A DNA stretch of 64,000 nucleotides. Origin: Huintestinicola sp050874005. Lineage in GTDB: Bacteria > Bacillota > Clostridia > Oscillospirales > Ruminococcaceae. The stretch spans positions 30,073-94,072 of the forward strand of contig NZ_JBNMJV010000007.1 in NCBI RefSeq assembly GCF_050874005.1, written 5' to 3'. Below are positions 51,224-59,500 of the stretch, one piece after another (position 1 is the first letter of the stretch; every line of letters starts with the position of its first letter). The notes beneath the pieces were generated by a model that saw nothing but the letters and a program-made list of their open reading frames with translations, ran no database searches and was not told the origin of the DNA. Position numbers and translations under genes: made by a program.

Positions 51224-52557
51224 TGAAGCGTTTAATGATATCGGGGACGGGCAGCGGCTGCGGTAAGACCACAATTGTATGCGCTTTGCTGCAGGCGCTT
51301 GTTGACCGCAGGATAAAAACGGCTTCATTTAAGTGCGGTCCCGATTATATTGACCCGATGTTTCATAGGAAAGTCATTGGTGCCCAGTCTTATAATCTTG
51401 ACAGCTTTTTCTGCGATGATAATACTCTCAGATATCTGCTTCACCGTGGGGCGGGGGAGATGTCCGTTATTGAGGGCGTTATGGGATTTTATGACGGACT
51501 GAACGGGATAGGTTCTTCTTGTGAAGTCTCAAAAATTACCGATACCCCCGTTGTCATAGTTATTAACGCAAGGGGAATGAGTGAGTCGCTGGGGGCAGTC
51601 ATTAAAGGTTTTCTCACCTATAAACAGCCAAATAATATTGTTGGATTTATCTTCAATCGTCTTGCGGAGAGCAGGGCTGAGTTTGCAGAAAAGCTTTGTA
51701 AGGAGCTTGGAACGGAGTATCTTGGGCGTTTTCCGTCAGATGAGGATTATGCTTTGGAGAGCCGCCATTTAGGTCTTGTTACGGCGGCGGAGGTCGCAGG
51801 TCTAAAAGAAAAACTGAAAAGACTTTCGGAAGCGGCGGAGAAGTATATCCGAATTGACAGACTTTTGGAGCTCGCAAATTCTCCCAAGCTTACATTTTCT
51901 GAGCCTATGATAGGGCGAGGACACAAGGTTAAGATAGGTCTTTCAACAGACGAGGCTTTCTGCTTCTTTTATCCCGAAAACGGGGATATGCTTGAGAATA
52001 TGGGGGCGGAGATAGTTCCGTTTTCACCTTTGAGAGATAAAATGCTCCCCGAGGATATTGACGGGTTAATTCTCTGCGGAGGGTATCCCGAGCTTTACGG
52101 GGACAGACTTTCGGAAAATGTTTCTATGCTCTCGTCAATACGGACGGCTGTAAATAACGGGCTTCCCTGCATTGCCGAATGCGGAGGATTTATGTATCTT
52201 CATCGGGAATTTGAGGGTATGGACGGGAATTTTTACAAGGGTGTTGGAGTTATAAACGGAAAGACGTTTAAAACTCCAAAGCTTATAAATTTCGGCTACA
52301 GCGTACTTACCGCAAACTCGGACAATCTTCTTTGCAAAAAGGGAGAAAGCTTTCCGGTTCACGAATTTCATTATTTTGATAGCGAATGCTGTGGAGAGAA
52401 TTTTAATGCACGAAAGCCCGGGAAAAGCGGTGAACGGAAGTGTGTTAATGCAAGTAACTCACTTTGGACCGGATTTCCACATCTGTATTTTTATTCAAGT
52501 CCCGAAATTGCCGAAAATTTTCTAACGGCGTGTGAAAGGCTTAAGAAAAATGGATAG
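51223..52557 (+). CDS. cbiA: cobyrinate a,c-diamide synthase CbiA
   Basis: This is a 444-residue amidotransferase. The N-terminal P-loop domain has SGTGSGCGKTTI (about 6-17), and KCGPDYIDPMFH is a typical CbiA block. The C-terminal glutaminase domain has the Cys in IAECGGFMYL (about 320) and the partner His near the end (WTGFPHLYFYS). It uses glutamine to amidate the a and c side chains with ATP. ATG 51223 overlaps the cbiET stop (TGATG); a TTG one codon earlier is possible. Confidence 0.94.
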   Translation: MKRLMISGTGSGCGKTTIVCALLQALVDRRIKTASFKCGPDYIDPMFHRKVIGAQSYNLDSFFCDDNTLRYLLHRGAGEMSVIEGVMGFYDGLNGIGSSCEVSKITDTPVVIVINARGMSESLGAVIKGFLTYKQPNNIVGFIFNRLAESRAEFAEKLCKELGTEYLGRFPSDEDYALESRHLGLVTAAEVAGLKEKLKRLSEAAEKYIRIDRLLELANSPKLTFSEPMIGRGHKVKIGLSTDEAFCFFYPENGDMLENMGAEIVPFSPLRDKMLPEDIDGLILCGGYPELYGDRLSENVSMLSSIRTAVNNGLPCIAECGGFMYLHREFEGMDGNFYKGVGVINGKTFKTPKLINFGYSVLTANSDNLLCKKGESFPVHEFHYFDSECCGENFNARKPGKSGERKCVNASNSLWTGFPHLYFYSSPEIAENFLTACERLKKNG

Positions 52558-53596
52558 AATAAAACTTATTATTCCTGCCGACAGGGAGGCAGCAAGAAGG
52601 GCTGCCTGCAAGTGGAATGGCATTGCAAAGCCACTTCACAGTCTTGGTATGCTTGAAGATATGGTCATAAAGCTTGCAGGTATTTACGGAAGTGAGATTT
52701 TTTCCATAGGCAGGCGTTGTGTGGTGGCAATGTGTGCCGATAATGGGGTCGTATGCAAGGGGGTTACACAGACTGACAGCAGCGTTACGGCAATTGTTGC
52801 ACGGGCGATGGCTGAGGGCGGTTCAAATATAAATCTGATGGCGAAAACTGCCGGGGCGGAGGTATTTCCTGTTGACATCGGCATAAAGGGCGAACTTGAT
52901 ATTCCCGGGCTGATTGACAGGAAAATAGCGGACGGTACGGAAAATATTTCTGTTGGGGCTGCTATGACCCGTGAGCAGGCTGAGAAGGCTGTTTGTGTGG
53001 GAATTGATATGGTGAGAGACCTCAAGGAGAAGGGATATAACATTATCGTGACGGGTGAGATGGGGATAGGAAACACCACCACGTCCTCTGCTATTGCCTC
53101 CGTTCTGCTTGGTCTTCCGCCCGAAGAGACTACGGGCAGAGGGGCAGGGCTTGACTTCGAGGGCATAAAGCGCAAGATATCGGTTATTAAAAGAAGCATT
53201 GAGGTGAACAGGCCTGACCCAAGTGACCCCATAGATGTGCTTTCAAAGATTGGGGGCTTTGATATCGGCGGTATTACGGGGCTTTTTCTCGGTGGGGCGA
53301 TATACCGCATACCCATTGTTATGGACGGGTTCATCTCGGCGGTATCGGCGGCTCTGGCGGCACTTATTTGTCCTGCTTCAAAAGAATATATGCTTTGCTC
53401 TCACGTTTCAAAGGAGCCTGCGGGAGGTCAAATGCTTGAGTTTTTAGGCTTAGAGCCGCCTATAACAGCAGGACTTTGTCTCGGGGAGGGGACCGGAGGT
53501 GTGCTGCTCCTTCCTATGCTTGACGCTGCGCTGGCGGTTTATAATTCCGCTCATCTTTTCGATAATCTTCCGATGGAAAAATATAAGGAGCTTTAA
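52550..53596 (+). CDS. cobT: nicotinate-nucleotide-dimethylbenzimidazole phosphoribosyltransferase CobT
   Basis: This is a protein of about 348 residues. GEMGIGNTTTSSAIAS (about 166-181) and the phosphoribosyl-transfer glutamate in LCLGEGTGG (about 309-317) are characteristic of CobT. It makes the alpha-ribazole phosphate of the lower ligand. ATG 52550 has GAAAGG 11 bases upstream; the longer frame begins inside cbiA. The next gene follows without a gap. The base itself must come from elsewhere: no BzaA-F or BluB gene is in the window. Confidence 0.93.
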   Translation: MDRIKLIIPADREAARRAACKWNGIAKPLHSLGMLEDMVIKLAGIYGSEIFSIGRRCVVAMCADNGVVCKGVTQTDSSVTAIVARAMAEGGSNINLMAKTAGAEVFPVDIGIKGELDIPGLIDRKIADGTENISVGAAMTREQAEKAVCVGIDMVRDLKEKGYNIIVTGEMGIGNTTTSSAIASVLLGLPPEETTGRGAGLDFEGIKRKISVIKRSIEVNRPDPSDPIDVLSKIGGFDIGGITGLFLGGAIYRIPIVMDGFISAVSAALAALICPASKEYMLCSHVSKEPAGGQMLEFLGLEPPITAGLCLGEGTGGVLLLPMLDAALAVYNSAHLFDNLPMEKYKEL

Positions 53597-54115
53597 ATGC
53601 TGACTGTTATTACGGGTGGGAGCAAGTGCGGTAAATCCTCAATTGCGGAGGAAATTCTGTCACGCAAAAGCGGTAAAAAAATCTATATTGCCACTATGGA
53701 GCCGTACTGTGAGGAGGCTCACGCCGCTATCGAACGGCACCGAAAAATGCGCTTTGGCAAGGGTTTTGAGACGGTGGAAAAATACACGGATATCCACGAG
53801 ATCGACATTCCCGACAGGTGCGGCGTTTTGCTGGAATGTGCCTGCAATCTCATGGCTAACGAGATGTTTTCGGCGGGGGAAAAGGAGCCGGTAACTAAGA
53901 TCATCAAAGGTATTGACAAGCTGACGAAGCGTGCTTCGGAGGTCATTGTTGTTACAAATTCCGTTGGTGAGGACGGGATAGAATATCCTGCGGAAACAAT
54001 GGATTATATTAAGAATATGGGGTTACTGAACTGTGCTCTCTCTGAACGTGCCGACAGGGTGATAGAGGCGGTTTACGGTATTCCCGTTATGCTGAAAGGG
54101 AGCCTTTGGCAATGA
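53597..54115 (+). CDS. cobU: adenosylcobinamide kinase/guanylyltransferase CobU (diverged clostridial form)
   Basis: This is a 172-residue protein with P-loop TGGSKCGKSS (about 5-14) and an ERHRKMRFGKGFETVE block with the likely guanylylated His. The usual TNEVGxGIVP motif is replaced by TNSVGEDGIEYP, a variation I associate with clostridial CobU. ATG 53597 begins directly after the cobT stop. It phosphorylates adenosylcobinamide and attaches GMP. A second, short CobU-like gene lies two genes downstream, so the two may share the work. Confidence 0.85.
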   Translation: MLTVITGGSKCGKSSIAEEILSRKSGKKIYIATMEPYCEEAHAAIERHRKMRFGKGFETVEKYTDIHEIDIPDRCGVLLECACNLMANEMFSAGEKEPVTKIIKGIDKLTKRASEVIVVTNSVGEDGIEYPAETMDYIKNMGLLNCALSERADRVIEAVYGIPVMLKGSLWQ

Positions 54116-54882
54116 TAATAAAGTCGCTTATATCTGCATTTTCGATGTATTCAAGGATACCTATGCCGCAGATAGAATGGAAAGAGGAGAACAGGAGATA
54201 TGCTTTATGCTTTTTTCCTTTTATCGGGGCGGTCATAGGCGGAATACTTTTGCTGTGGCGATCAATTGCCGATAGGCTGGGAGTTGGTGACGTGGTTTTC
54301 GGGGCGGTTTGTACTGTAATCCCCATTGCGGTGACGGGGGGCATACATCTGGACGGATTCTGCGATGTTTGCGATGCAAAGGCTTCTTATGCCACGAAGG
54401 AGAAAGCGTTGGGAATTATGAGTGACTCTCATATAGGCGCTTTTGCGGCAATATCTCTTGGGGTATATCTGCTGCTTGAGACTGCTTTTTTTGCAGAGGT
54501 CAGAGATTTTACGACTATGCTTGTTATTTCCTTTGTTTTTGTTATGTCAAGGGCGCTCAGCGGTCTGGCGGCGGTAACTTTTAAATGCGCCAAAAAAGAG
54601 GGGGTTTTGCAGAGCTTTGCGAGACCTGCTCATAAAAATGCCACAATGGCGGCTCTTATCATAATACTGATCCTGTGCTTCGGGGCTATGCTATTTATCA
54701 GCCCTTTGATGGGAGTTGGCGGTATAATTGGCGGTCTCGTGGCTTTTGCATATTACAGAAGCTTTGCATATAAACGTTTTGGAGGCATTACGGGAGACCT
54801 GGCAGGATATTTTTTGCAGGTCTGCGAGCTTGCTTCGCTTATATGCATTGTAATTGCCGAAAAGATAGTTTTGGCTTTGTAA
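54112..54882 (+). CDS. cobS: adenosylcobinamide-GDP ribazoletransferase CobS
   Basis: This is a 256-residue membrane protein with about six to seven helices. The catalytic HLDGFCDVCDA motif (near residues 79-89, the D-G-F-x-D-x-x-D pattern) is intact, and GGITGDLAGYFLQVCE is the usual C-terminal block. ATG 54112 is preferred, with AAAGGGAG about ten bases upstream and ATGA overlap with cobU. It joins the activated cobinamide to alpha-ribazole in the membrane. Confidence 0.94.
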   Translation: MIIKSLISAFSMYSRIPMPQIEWKEENRRYALCFFPFIGAVIGGILLLWRSIADRLGVGDVVFGAVCTVIPIAVTGGIHLDGFCDVCDAKASYATKEKALGIMSDSHIGAFAAISLGVYLLLETAFFAEVRDFTTMLVISFVFVMSRALSGLAAVTFKCAKKEGVLQSFARPAHKNATMAALIIILILCFGAMLFISPLMGVGGIIGGLVAFAYYRSFAYKRFGGITGDLAGYFLQVCELASLICIVIAEKIVLAL

Positions 54883-54894
54883 AGGAGTGGCGAT

Positions 54895-55284
54895 ATGATA
54901 CTTATTATCGGTGGAGCGTATCAGGGAAAGACCGAGTATGCCCGTTCTCTGGGAATTTCGGACATATGCGACGGGGCTTCGGAGGATATTTACAGAGTAT
55001 GGGAACATTCTGCCGTAAATAATTTTCAGATTCTTGTGAAAAGGCAGCTTGAGGCAGGGCTTGACTCTTTGGAGGAAGCGGAGAGATTACTCCAAAAAAA
55101 TCCCGATATCGTAATTATTTCCACGGAAATAGGCGGCGGTATCGTGCCGATTGAAAAATCGGAACGGTTATGGCGTGAGACCGTGGGAAAGGTGTGCTGT
55201 TATCTTGCCCGGAAGAGCAGCAGGGTAGTAAGGGTCATATGCGGTATTCCTACGATAATCAAGGAAACGGGTGACAATAATTGA
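54895..55284 (+). CDS. short CobU-like protein (second CobU paralogue)
   Basis: This is a 129-residue P-loop protein with LIIGGAYQGKTEYA at the start, a His (WEHSAVNNF, near 40) and STEIGGGIVPIEKSERLWRE (about 79-98), which matches the second conserved CobU motif. It is about 50 residues shorter than usual CobU. It keeps precisely the motif (EIGxGIVP) that the 172-residue cobU lost, but lacks the central RHR block. ATG 54895 follows GGAGTG. It could be a partial enzyme complementing the first, or a kinase-only variant. Confidence 0.75.
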   Translation: MILIIGGAYQGKTEYARSLGISDICDGASEDIYRVWEHSAVNNFQILVKRQLEAGLDSLEEAERLLQKNPDIVIISTEIGGGIVPIEKSERLWRETVGKVCCYLARKSSRVVRVICGIPTIIKETGDNN

Positions 55285-55841
55285 CAAAGCTTATTTTTAT
55301 TCGGCACGGAAAGACAAGCGGCAATCTGAGAGGTGCATATATCGGCAGGACGGACGAGCCTTTATGCGCTGAGGGGATAAAGGAACTTGAAGCGAAAACT
55401 TTTCCCAAAGCCGATATTGTTATTTCAAGTCCGATGAAAAGGTGTATTCAGACAGCAGGTATCATTTATCCCGATGTGCCGATACGGATTTACAATGACC
55501 TGAGAGAATGTGATTTCGGGGATTTCGAGGGCAGAAACTTCGCCGAGCTTAACGGTAATAGAGATTATCAGGCGTGGATAGACAGCGGAGGGACTATGGC
55601 GTTTCCGAATGGAGAGGGGCATAAGGATTTTACCGACAGGTGCTGCAATGCTTTTTTGCAGGCGATTTCGGATAACGAGAGTAAAAAAATTGCTTTTGTG
55701 GTTCACGGAGGAACTCTAATGTCGGTGCTTGAGCGGTTTGCTGTGCCGAAAAAGGGATATTACGACTATATGACAAAAAACGGCTGCGGATTTTTGACGG
55801 AATTTTCGGATGGGAAAATTCAAATTATCGGAGAGTTTTAA
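55281..55841 (+). CDS. cobC: histidine-phosphatase family protein, probable alpha-ribazole phosphatase CobC
   Basis: This is a 186-residue phosphoglycerate-mutase-fold phosphatase. The catalytic RHG is in FIRHGKTSGNLRGAYIG (about 6-8), the second acidic block is LRECDFGDFEG, and the second His is in FVVHGGTLMS. TTG 55281 overlaps the previous stop (TTGA). Its place between cobalamin genes supports alpha-ribazole-5'-phosphate (or adenosylcobalamin 5'-phosphate) as the substrate. Confidence 0.88.
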   Translation: MTKLIFIRHGKTSGNLRGAYIGRTDEPLCAEGIKELEAKTFPKADIVISSPMKRCIQTAGIIYPDVPIRIYNDLRECDFGDFEGRNFAELNGNRDYQAWIDSGGTMAFPNGEGHKDFTDRCCNAFLQAISDNESKKIAFVVHGGTLMSVLERFAVPKKGYYDYMTKNGCGFLTEFSDGKIQIIGEF

Positions 55842-55862
55842 TAGAGAAAGGACGGAGAAAGT

Positions 55863-56822
55863 ATGCCAGTAATTCCTCTTGTTATCGGGTTTTTACTTGA
55901 CTTTATTTTAGGAGACCCATATTCTCTTCCTCACCCGGTAAGGCTTATAGGGACGCTTATTTCAAAGCTTGAGGGATATTTTAGGAATAAGATAAGCGAT
56001 GAAAGAAAGACGGGGACGTTTCTTTGTGTTTCGGTTCTGATAATATCTGCAGGTATTCCTGCTTTGCTGCTTTTTATATGCTACAATATACACATTATTC
56101 TCGGAATTGCCATGGAGAGCATTCTCTGCTATTATCTTATTGCGGCAAAATGTCTGAGGGACGAGAGTATGAAGGTATACAAAGCAATTGAGGAGGACGA
56201 TACCGAAAAGGCAAGGTGTGCTGTTTCTATGATAGTGGGACGGGACACCAATGTCCTTGACAGGAACGGGATAATCCGTGCGGCGGTGGAAACTGTGGCG
56301 GAAAACACCTCTGACGGAGTTACTGCTCCTCTGTTTTATATGGCATTTGGCGGTGCATCTTTGGGATTTTTCTACAAGGCAGCGAACACTATGGATTCTA
56401 TGATAGGCTACAAAAACGAGAAATACGTTAATTTCGGCAGGACGGCAGCTAAGCTTGATGATGTGCTGAATTTTCTCCCGTCACGTTTTACGGCGTTGCT
56501 GATGATAATTTCGGCATTCTTTCTCGGGTTTGACGGAGACAGGGCTTACAGAATATGGAAAAGAGACAGGCGAAATCATTCAAGTCCCAATTCGGCTCAG
56601 ACAGAGGCGGCGGCGGCGGGGGCTTTAGGCGTAAGGCTGGCGGGCAATGCTTATTATTTCGGCAAGCTGTGCGAAAAGCCTTATATTGGCGATCCTGTCA
56701 GAGAGATAGAGAACGAGGATATCGTGAGAGTCAACCGACTGATGTATGTATCAAGTTTTTTAATGCTTATTATTGCCTGTGTGGTGAGAATGATAGTTAC
56801 TTCTCTTATAGGAGGCGTATGA
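55863..56822 (+). CDS. cbiB: adenosylcobinamide-phosphate synthase CbiB
   Basis: This is a 319-residue membrane protein with about five helices. The conserved RDTNVLDRNGIIRAAVETV and ENTSDGVTAPLFY blocks (about 120-155) and the AANTMDSMIGYKNEKY block are CbiB-specific. It attaches aminopropanol phosphate, made by the CobD partner immediately downstream, to the f side chain. ATG 55863 follows GAAAGGACGGAG. Confidence 0.94.
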   Translation: MPVIPLVIGFLLDFILGDPYSLPHPVRLIGTLISKLEGYFRNKISDERKTGTFLCVSVLIISAGIPALLLFICYNIHIILGIAMESILCYYLIAAKCLRDESMKVYKAIEEDDTEKARCAVSMIVGRDTNVLDRNGIIRAAVETVAENTSDGVTAPLFYMAFGGASLGFFYKAANTMDSMIGYKNEKYVNFGRTAAKLDDVLNFLPSRFTALLMIISAFFLGFDGDRAYRIWKRDRRNHSSPNSAQTEAAAAGALGVRLAGNAYYFGKLCEKPYIGDPVREIENEDIVRVNRLMYVSSFLMLIIACVVRMIVTSLIGGV

Positions 56823-56823
56823 T

Positions 56824-57945
56824 ATGGATAAATACGAGCACGGCGGAGATATTTATTCAAGGAACATAAAGCTGGATTTTTCGGCAAATATCAATCCTCT
56901 GGGAATGAGCGAGGGCGTTATTGAGGCTTTGCACAGGGCGGTGGACAGCTGCAAGGTTTATCCCGACCCGTTGTGCAGGGAGCTTTGCGGAAAAATAGCC
57001 GAAAAAGAAAATGTGCCTTCCGAATTTGTTTTATGCGGCAACGGTGCGGCTGACCTAATTTATCGGGCTGTTTTTGCTGTTATGCCTAAGAAGGCGCTGC
57101 TTATCGCTCCTACATTTTCCGAATATGAGCGTGCGCTTGAGGCTGTTGGCTGTGACATTGAATTTTTTCAGCTTACCGAGGAAAACGGCTTTGAGCTGAC
57201 TGAGGATATTCTTTCCCATATCAATAAGGATACTGATATGCTGTTTCTGTGCAATCCAAATAATCCTACGGGAAATCTGATTGAGCCGGGGCTGCTTTCG
57301 GCAATTGCGGACAAGTGCCGTGAGACGGGAACAAGGCTCATTCTCGATCACAGCTTTATTGACTTCAGCGAGAGAGCGGCGGAATATCCGACGGCTGAGC
57401 TTACCGCAAAGGGCGCTGTTATCATCAAGGCGTTTACAAAGATGTATTCAATTCCGGGAGTTAGGCTTGGATATATGATTTGCGGCGACGAGGAATTTAT
57501 GGACAGGGTACGGCGGTCGGGTCAGAGCTGGAGCGTGAGTGTCCCTGCTCAGGCGGCAGGTCTTGCGGCTCTTGCGGAGGAGGATTTCGTCAGTCGGACG
57601 GTTACCTATATTTCAAGAGAAAAGCGGTATATTAACGAATATATGGGCAAATTTCCCGTGATCGACATTTTCCCCTCGGAGGCGAATTTCCTGCTTTTTA
57701 AGTCGGAAAAGCCCATTGAGGAGATACTTCTTAAATATGACATTGCCATACGCTCCTGCAGGAATTTCAGGGGGCTTGGCGAGAATTTTTACCGAATGGC
57801 GGTCAGAAGCCACGAGGACAATCTGAAGCTTATTTTTATTCTCAGAAAGGAGTTATCCGATGGCTCTGAAGCTTATGATCCAGGGTACCACGTCGAACGC
57901 TGGGAAAAGCTTTTTCTCAGGGGCACTCTGCAGAATCTTTTATGA
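56824..57945 (+). CDS. cobD: threonine-phosphate decarboxylase CobD
   Basis: This is a 373-residue PLP enzyme of aminotransferase class I. HGGDIYSRNIKLDFSANINP at the start is typical of CobD. NPNNPTGN, the PLP lysine in KAFTKMYSIPGVRLGY and the Arg in YRMAVRS are present. It makes aminopropanol phosphate for CbiB. ATG 56824 begins two bases after the cbiB stop. The C-terminal 28 residues lie entirely within the start of cbiP and look like a non-homologous extension, probably from loss of an earlier stop. Confidence 0.92.
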   Translation: MDKYEHGGDIYSRNIKLDFSANINPLGMSEGVIEALHRAVDSCKVYPDPLCRELCGKIAEKENVPSEFVLCGNGAADLIYRAVFAVMPKKALLIAPTFSEYERALEAVGCDIEFFQLTEENGFELTEDILSHINKDTDMLFLCNPNNPTGNLIEPGLLSAIADKCRETGTRLILDHSFIDFSERAAEYPTAELTAKGAVIIKAFTKMYSIPGVRLGYMICGDEEFMDRVRRSGQSWSVSVPAQAAGLAALAEEDFVSRTVTYISREKRYINEYMGKFPVIDIFPSEANFLLFKSEKPIEEILLKYDIAIRSCRNFRGLGENFYRMAVRSHEDNLKLIFILRKELSDGSEAYDPGYHVERWEKLFLRGTLQNLL

Positions 57946-59341
57946 GGACGGTTATTCCTGCGCTCCATTTAAATCCCAGAATATGGCGCTCAATTCTTAT
58001 ATAACCTCGGAGGGACTTGAGATGGGGCGTGCCCAGGCTATGCAGGCAGAGGCAGCCTGCGTAGAACCCTCGGCGCTTATGAACCCTATTTTATTAAAGC
58101 CCACCTCGGACATCGGCTCTCAGGTAATTGTGAACGGCAGGGTCAGGGGCAATATGCGTGCGACCGAATATTTCAGGAATAAGAAAATGTTCATTCCCGA
58201 GATAATGAGCGCATTTAACGAGCTGGATAAAAAGTACGACATCATTGTTATAGAAGGGGCGGGAAGTCCCGTAGAGCTTAATCTGAAAGCTGATGATATC
58301 GTTAATATGGGTATGGCAAAGCTTGCAGATGCGCCTGTTCTGCTTGTGGGGGATATTGACAGGGGAGGAGTTTTTGCGCAGCTTCTCGGCACCCTTATGC
58401 TTCTCGAAGAGGACGAGCGGCAGATGGTGAAGGGACTTGTGGTAAACAAATTCAGAGGGGACAAGACCCTTTTTGATGACGGATGCAGGATACTTGAAGA
58501 GCGTGGGGGAGTTCCTGTGGCGGGAGTTATTCCTTACATTGACTGCGATATTGATGATGAGGACAGCCTGTCGGACAAGCTGGAAAGCAGGCAAAAAGGT
58601 CTTGTAAACATTGTCGTTATCCGTCTTCCGAGGATATCAAATTTTACGGATTTTGATGTTTTTTCACAATATGATGAAGTTTCGGTGACATACGCTTCCA
58701 AGACTTCGGAGGTTTTTGACGCCGATATGATTATTATCCCCGGAACAAAAAGCACCATTTCGGATATGAAATGGCTGAGAGAAAGCGGCATTGAAGCGGC
58801 TGTTCTCAGAATGGCTGAAAAAGGTATCTCGGTTTTTGGAATATGCGGCGGATATCAGATGCTCGGCGAAATAATATCCGACCCCGAGAACACCGAAGGA
58901 GGCGGTGAAATAAGAGGAATGGGGCTGCTGCCCTGTGTTACCGTTTTTCGCTCGAAAAAGACACGTACTCAGATAACCGGACGAATGGAAATGCTGACTG
59001 GCCCTCTTTCATCACTTTCGGGAAAGGAGTTTTCGGGATATGAGATCCATATGGGGGAGACTATGGTCAAAGGAAACGCTATGTCCCGATTTGACAACGG
59101 CATATCCGATGGGTGCAATGTGAAAAATATCTACGGCAGCTATGTTCACGGGCTTTTTGACAGCAGCGATATCTCACGTGAGATAGTGAAAAGCATTTTT
59201 GAAGCAAAAGGACTGACGTTCGGCGGAAAGGCTATGAGCAGAAAAGAATACAAGGAAAGTCAGTATAAGCTGCTTGCGGACAAGGTCCGTGAAAATATTG
59301 ATATGAAGCTGATCTATAAAATTTTGCAGGAAGGAGTTTAA
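57860..59341 (+). CDS. cbiP: cobyric acid synthase CbiP (CobQ)
   Basis: This is a 493-residue amidotransferase. The N-terminal synthetase domain has QGTTSNAGKSFF and APFKSQNMALNS (about 8-45). The C-terminal glutaminase domain has Cys in FGICGGYQMLG (about 330) and His in GSYVHGLFD (near 430). It amidates side chains b, d, e and g. ATG 57860 has GAAAGGAG 8 bases upstream. It overlaps the cobD reading frame by 86 bases. It is the last gene of the operon. Confidence 0.94.
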   Translation: MALKLMIQGTTSNAGKSFFSGALCRIFYEDGYSCAPFKSQNMALNSYITSEGLEMGRAQAMQAEAACVEPSALMNPILLKPTSDIGSQVIVNGRVRGNMRATEYFRNKKMFIPEIMSAFNELDKKYDIIVIEGAGSPVELNLKADDIVNMGMAKLADAPVLLVGDIDRGGVFAQLLGTLMLLEEDERQMVKGLVVNKFRGDKTLFDDGCRILEERGGVPVAGVIPYIDCDIDDEDSLSDKLESRQKGLVNIVVIRLPRISNFTDFDVFSQYDEVSVTYASKTSEVFDADMIIIPGTKSTISDMKWLRESGIEAAVLRMAEKGISVFGICGGYQMLGEIISDPENTEGGGEIRGMGLLPCVTVFRSKKTRTQITGRMEMLTGPLSSLSGKEFSGYEIHMGETMVKGNAMSRFDNGISDGCNVKNIYGSYVHGLFDSSDISREIVKSIFEAKGLTFGGKAMSRKEYKESQYKLLADKVRENIDMKLIYKILQEGV

Positions 59342-59442
59342 AAAGCTTACGAGATAAATTTGTGTGAAAATAAAGCTTTTTTGTGTGACGGAATACTGAC
59401 AGGTCTTACACAAACGGGTACGGATACTAATTTCACATCATT

Positions 59443-59494
59443 CTATGTAGATCACCCCTGCAAGGCTTGCCGCTTTGCAGGGGTGATCTCATAG
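59443..59494. terminator. long palindrome between the convergent cbiP and cytidylate-kinase-like genes
   Basis: A perfect 15-base stem (59449-59463 with 59475-59489) is extended by CTATG/CATAG after a single bulge, giving about 20 paired bases around an 11-base loop. No U-tract follows on either strand. Placed between convergent genes, it is best read as a bidirectional terminator or a strand-specific RNA barrier. Bases 59342-59442 hold nothing else I can name, apart from a loose AAAAGCTT/AAGCTTTT pair. Confidence 0.7.
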
Positions 59495-59500
59495 TCTACG

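Noticed and set aside
59341..59380. Terminator directly after cbiP formed by AAAAGCTT and AAGCTTTT
   Set aside because: The stem is AT-rich and the loop is over 20 bases; the large palindrome at 59443-59494 is the better candidate.
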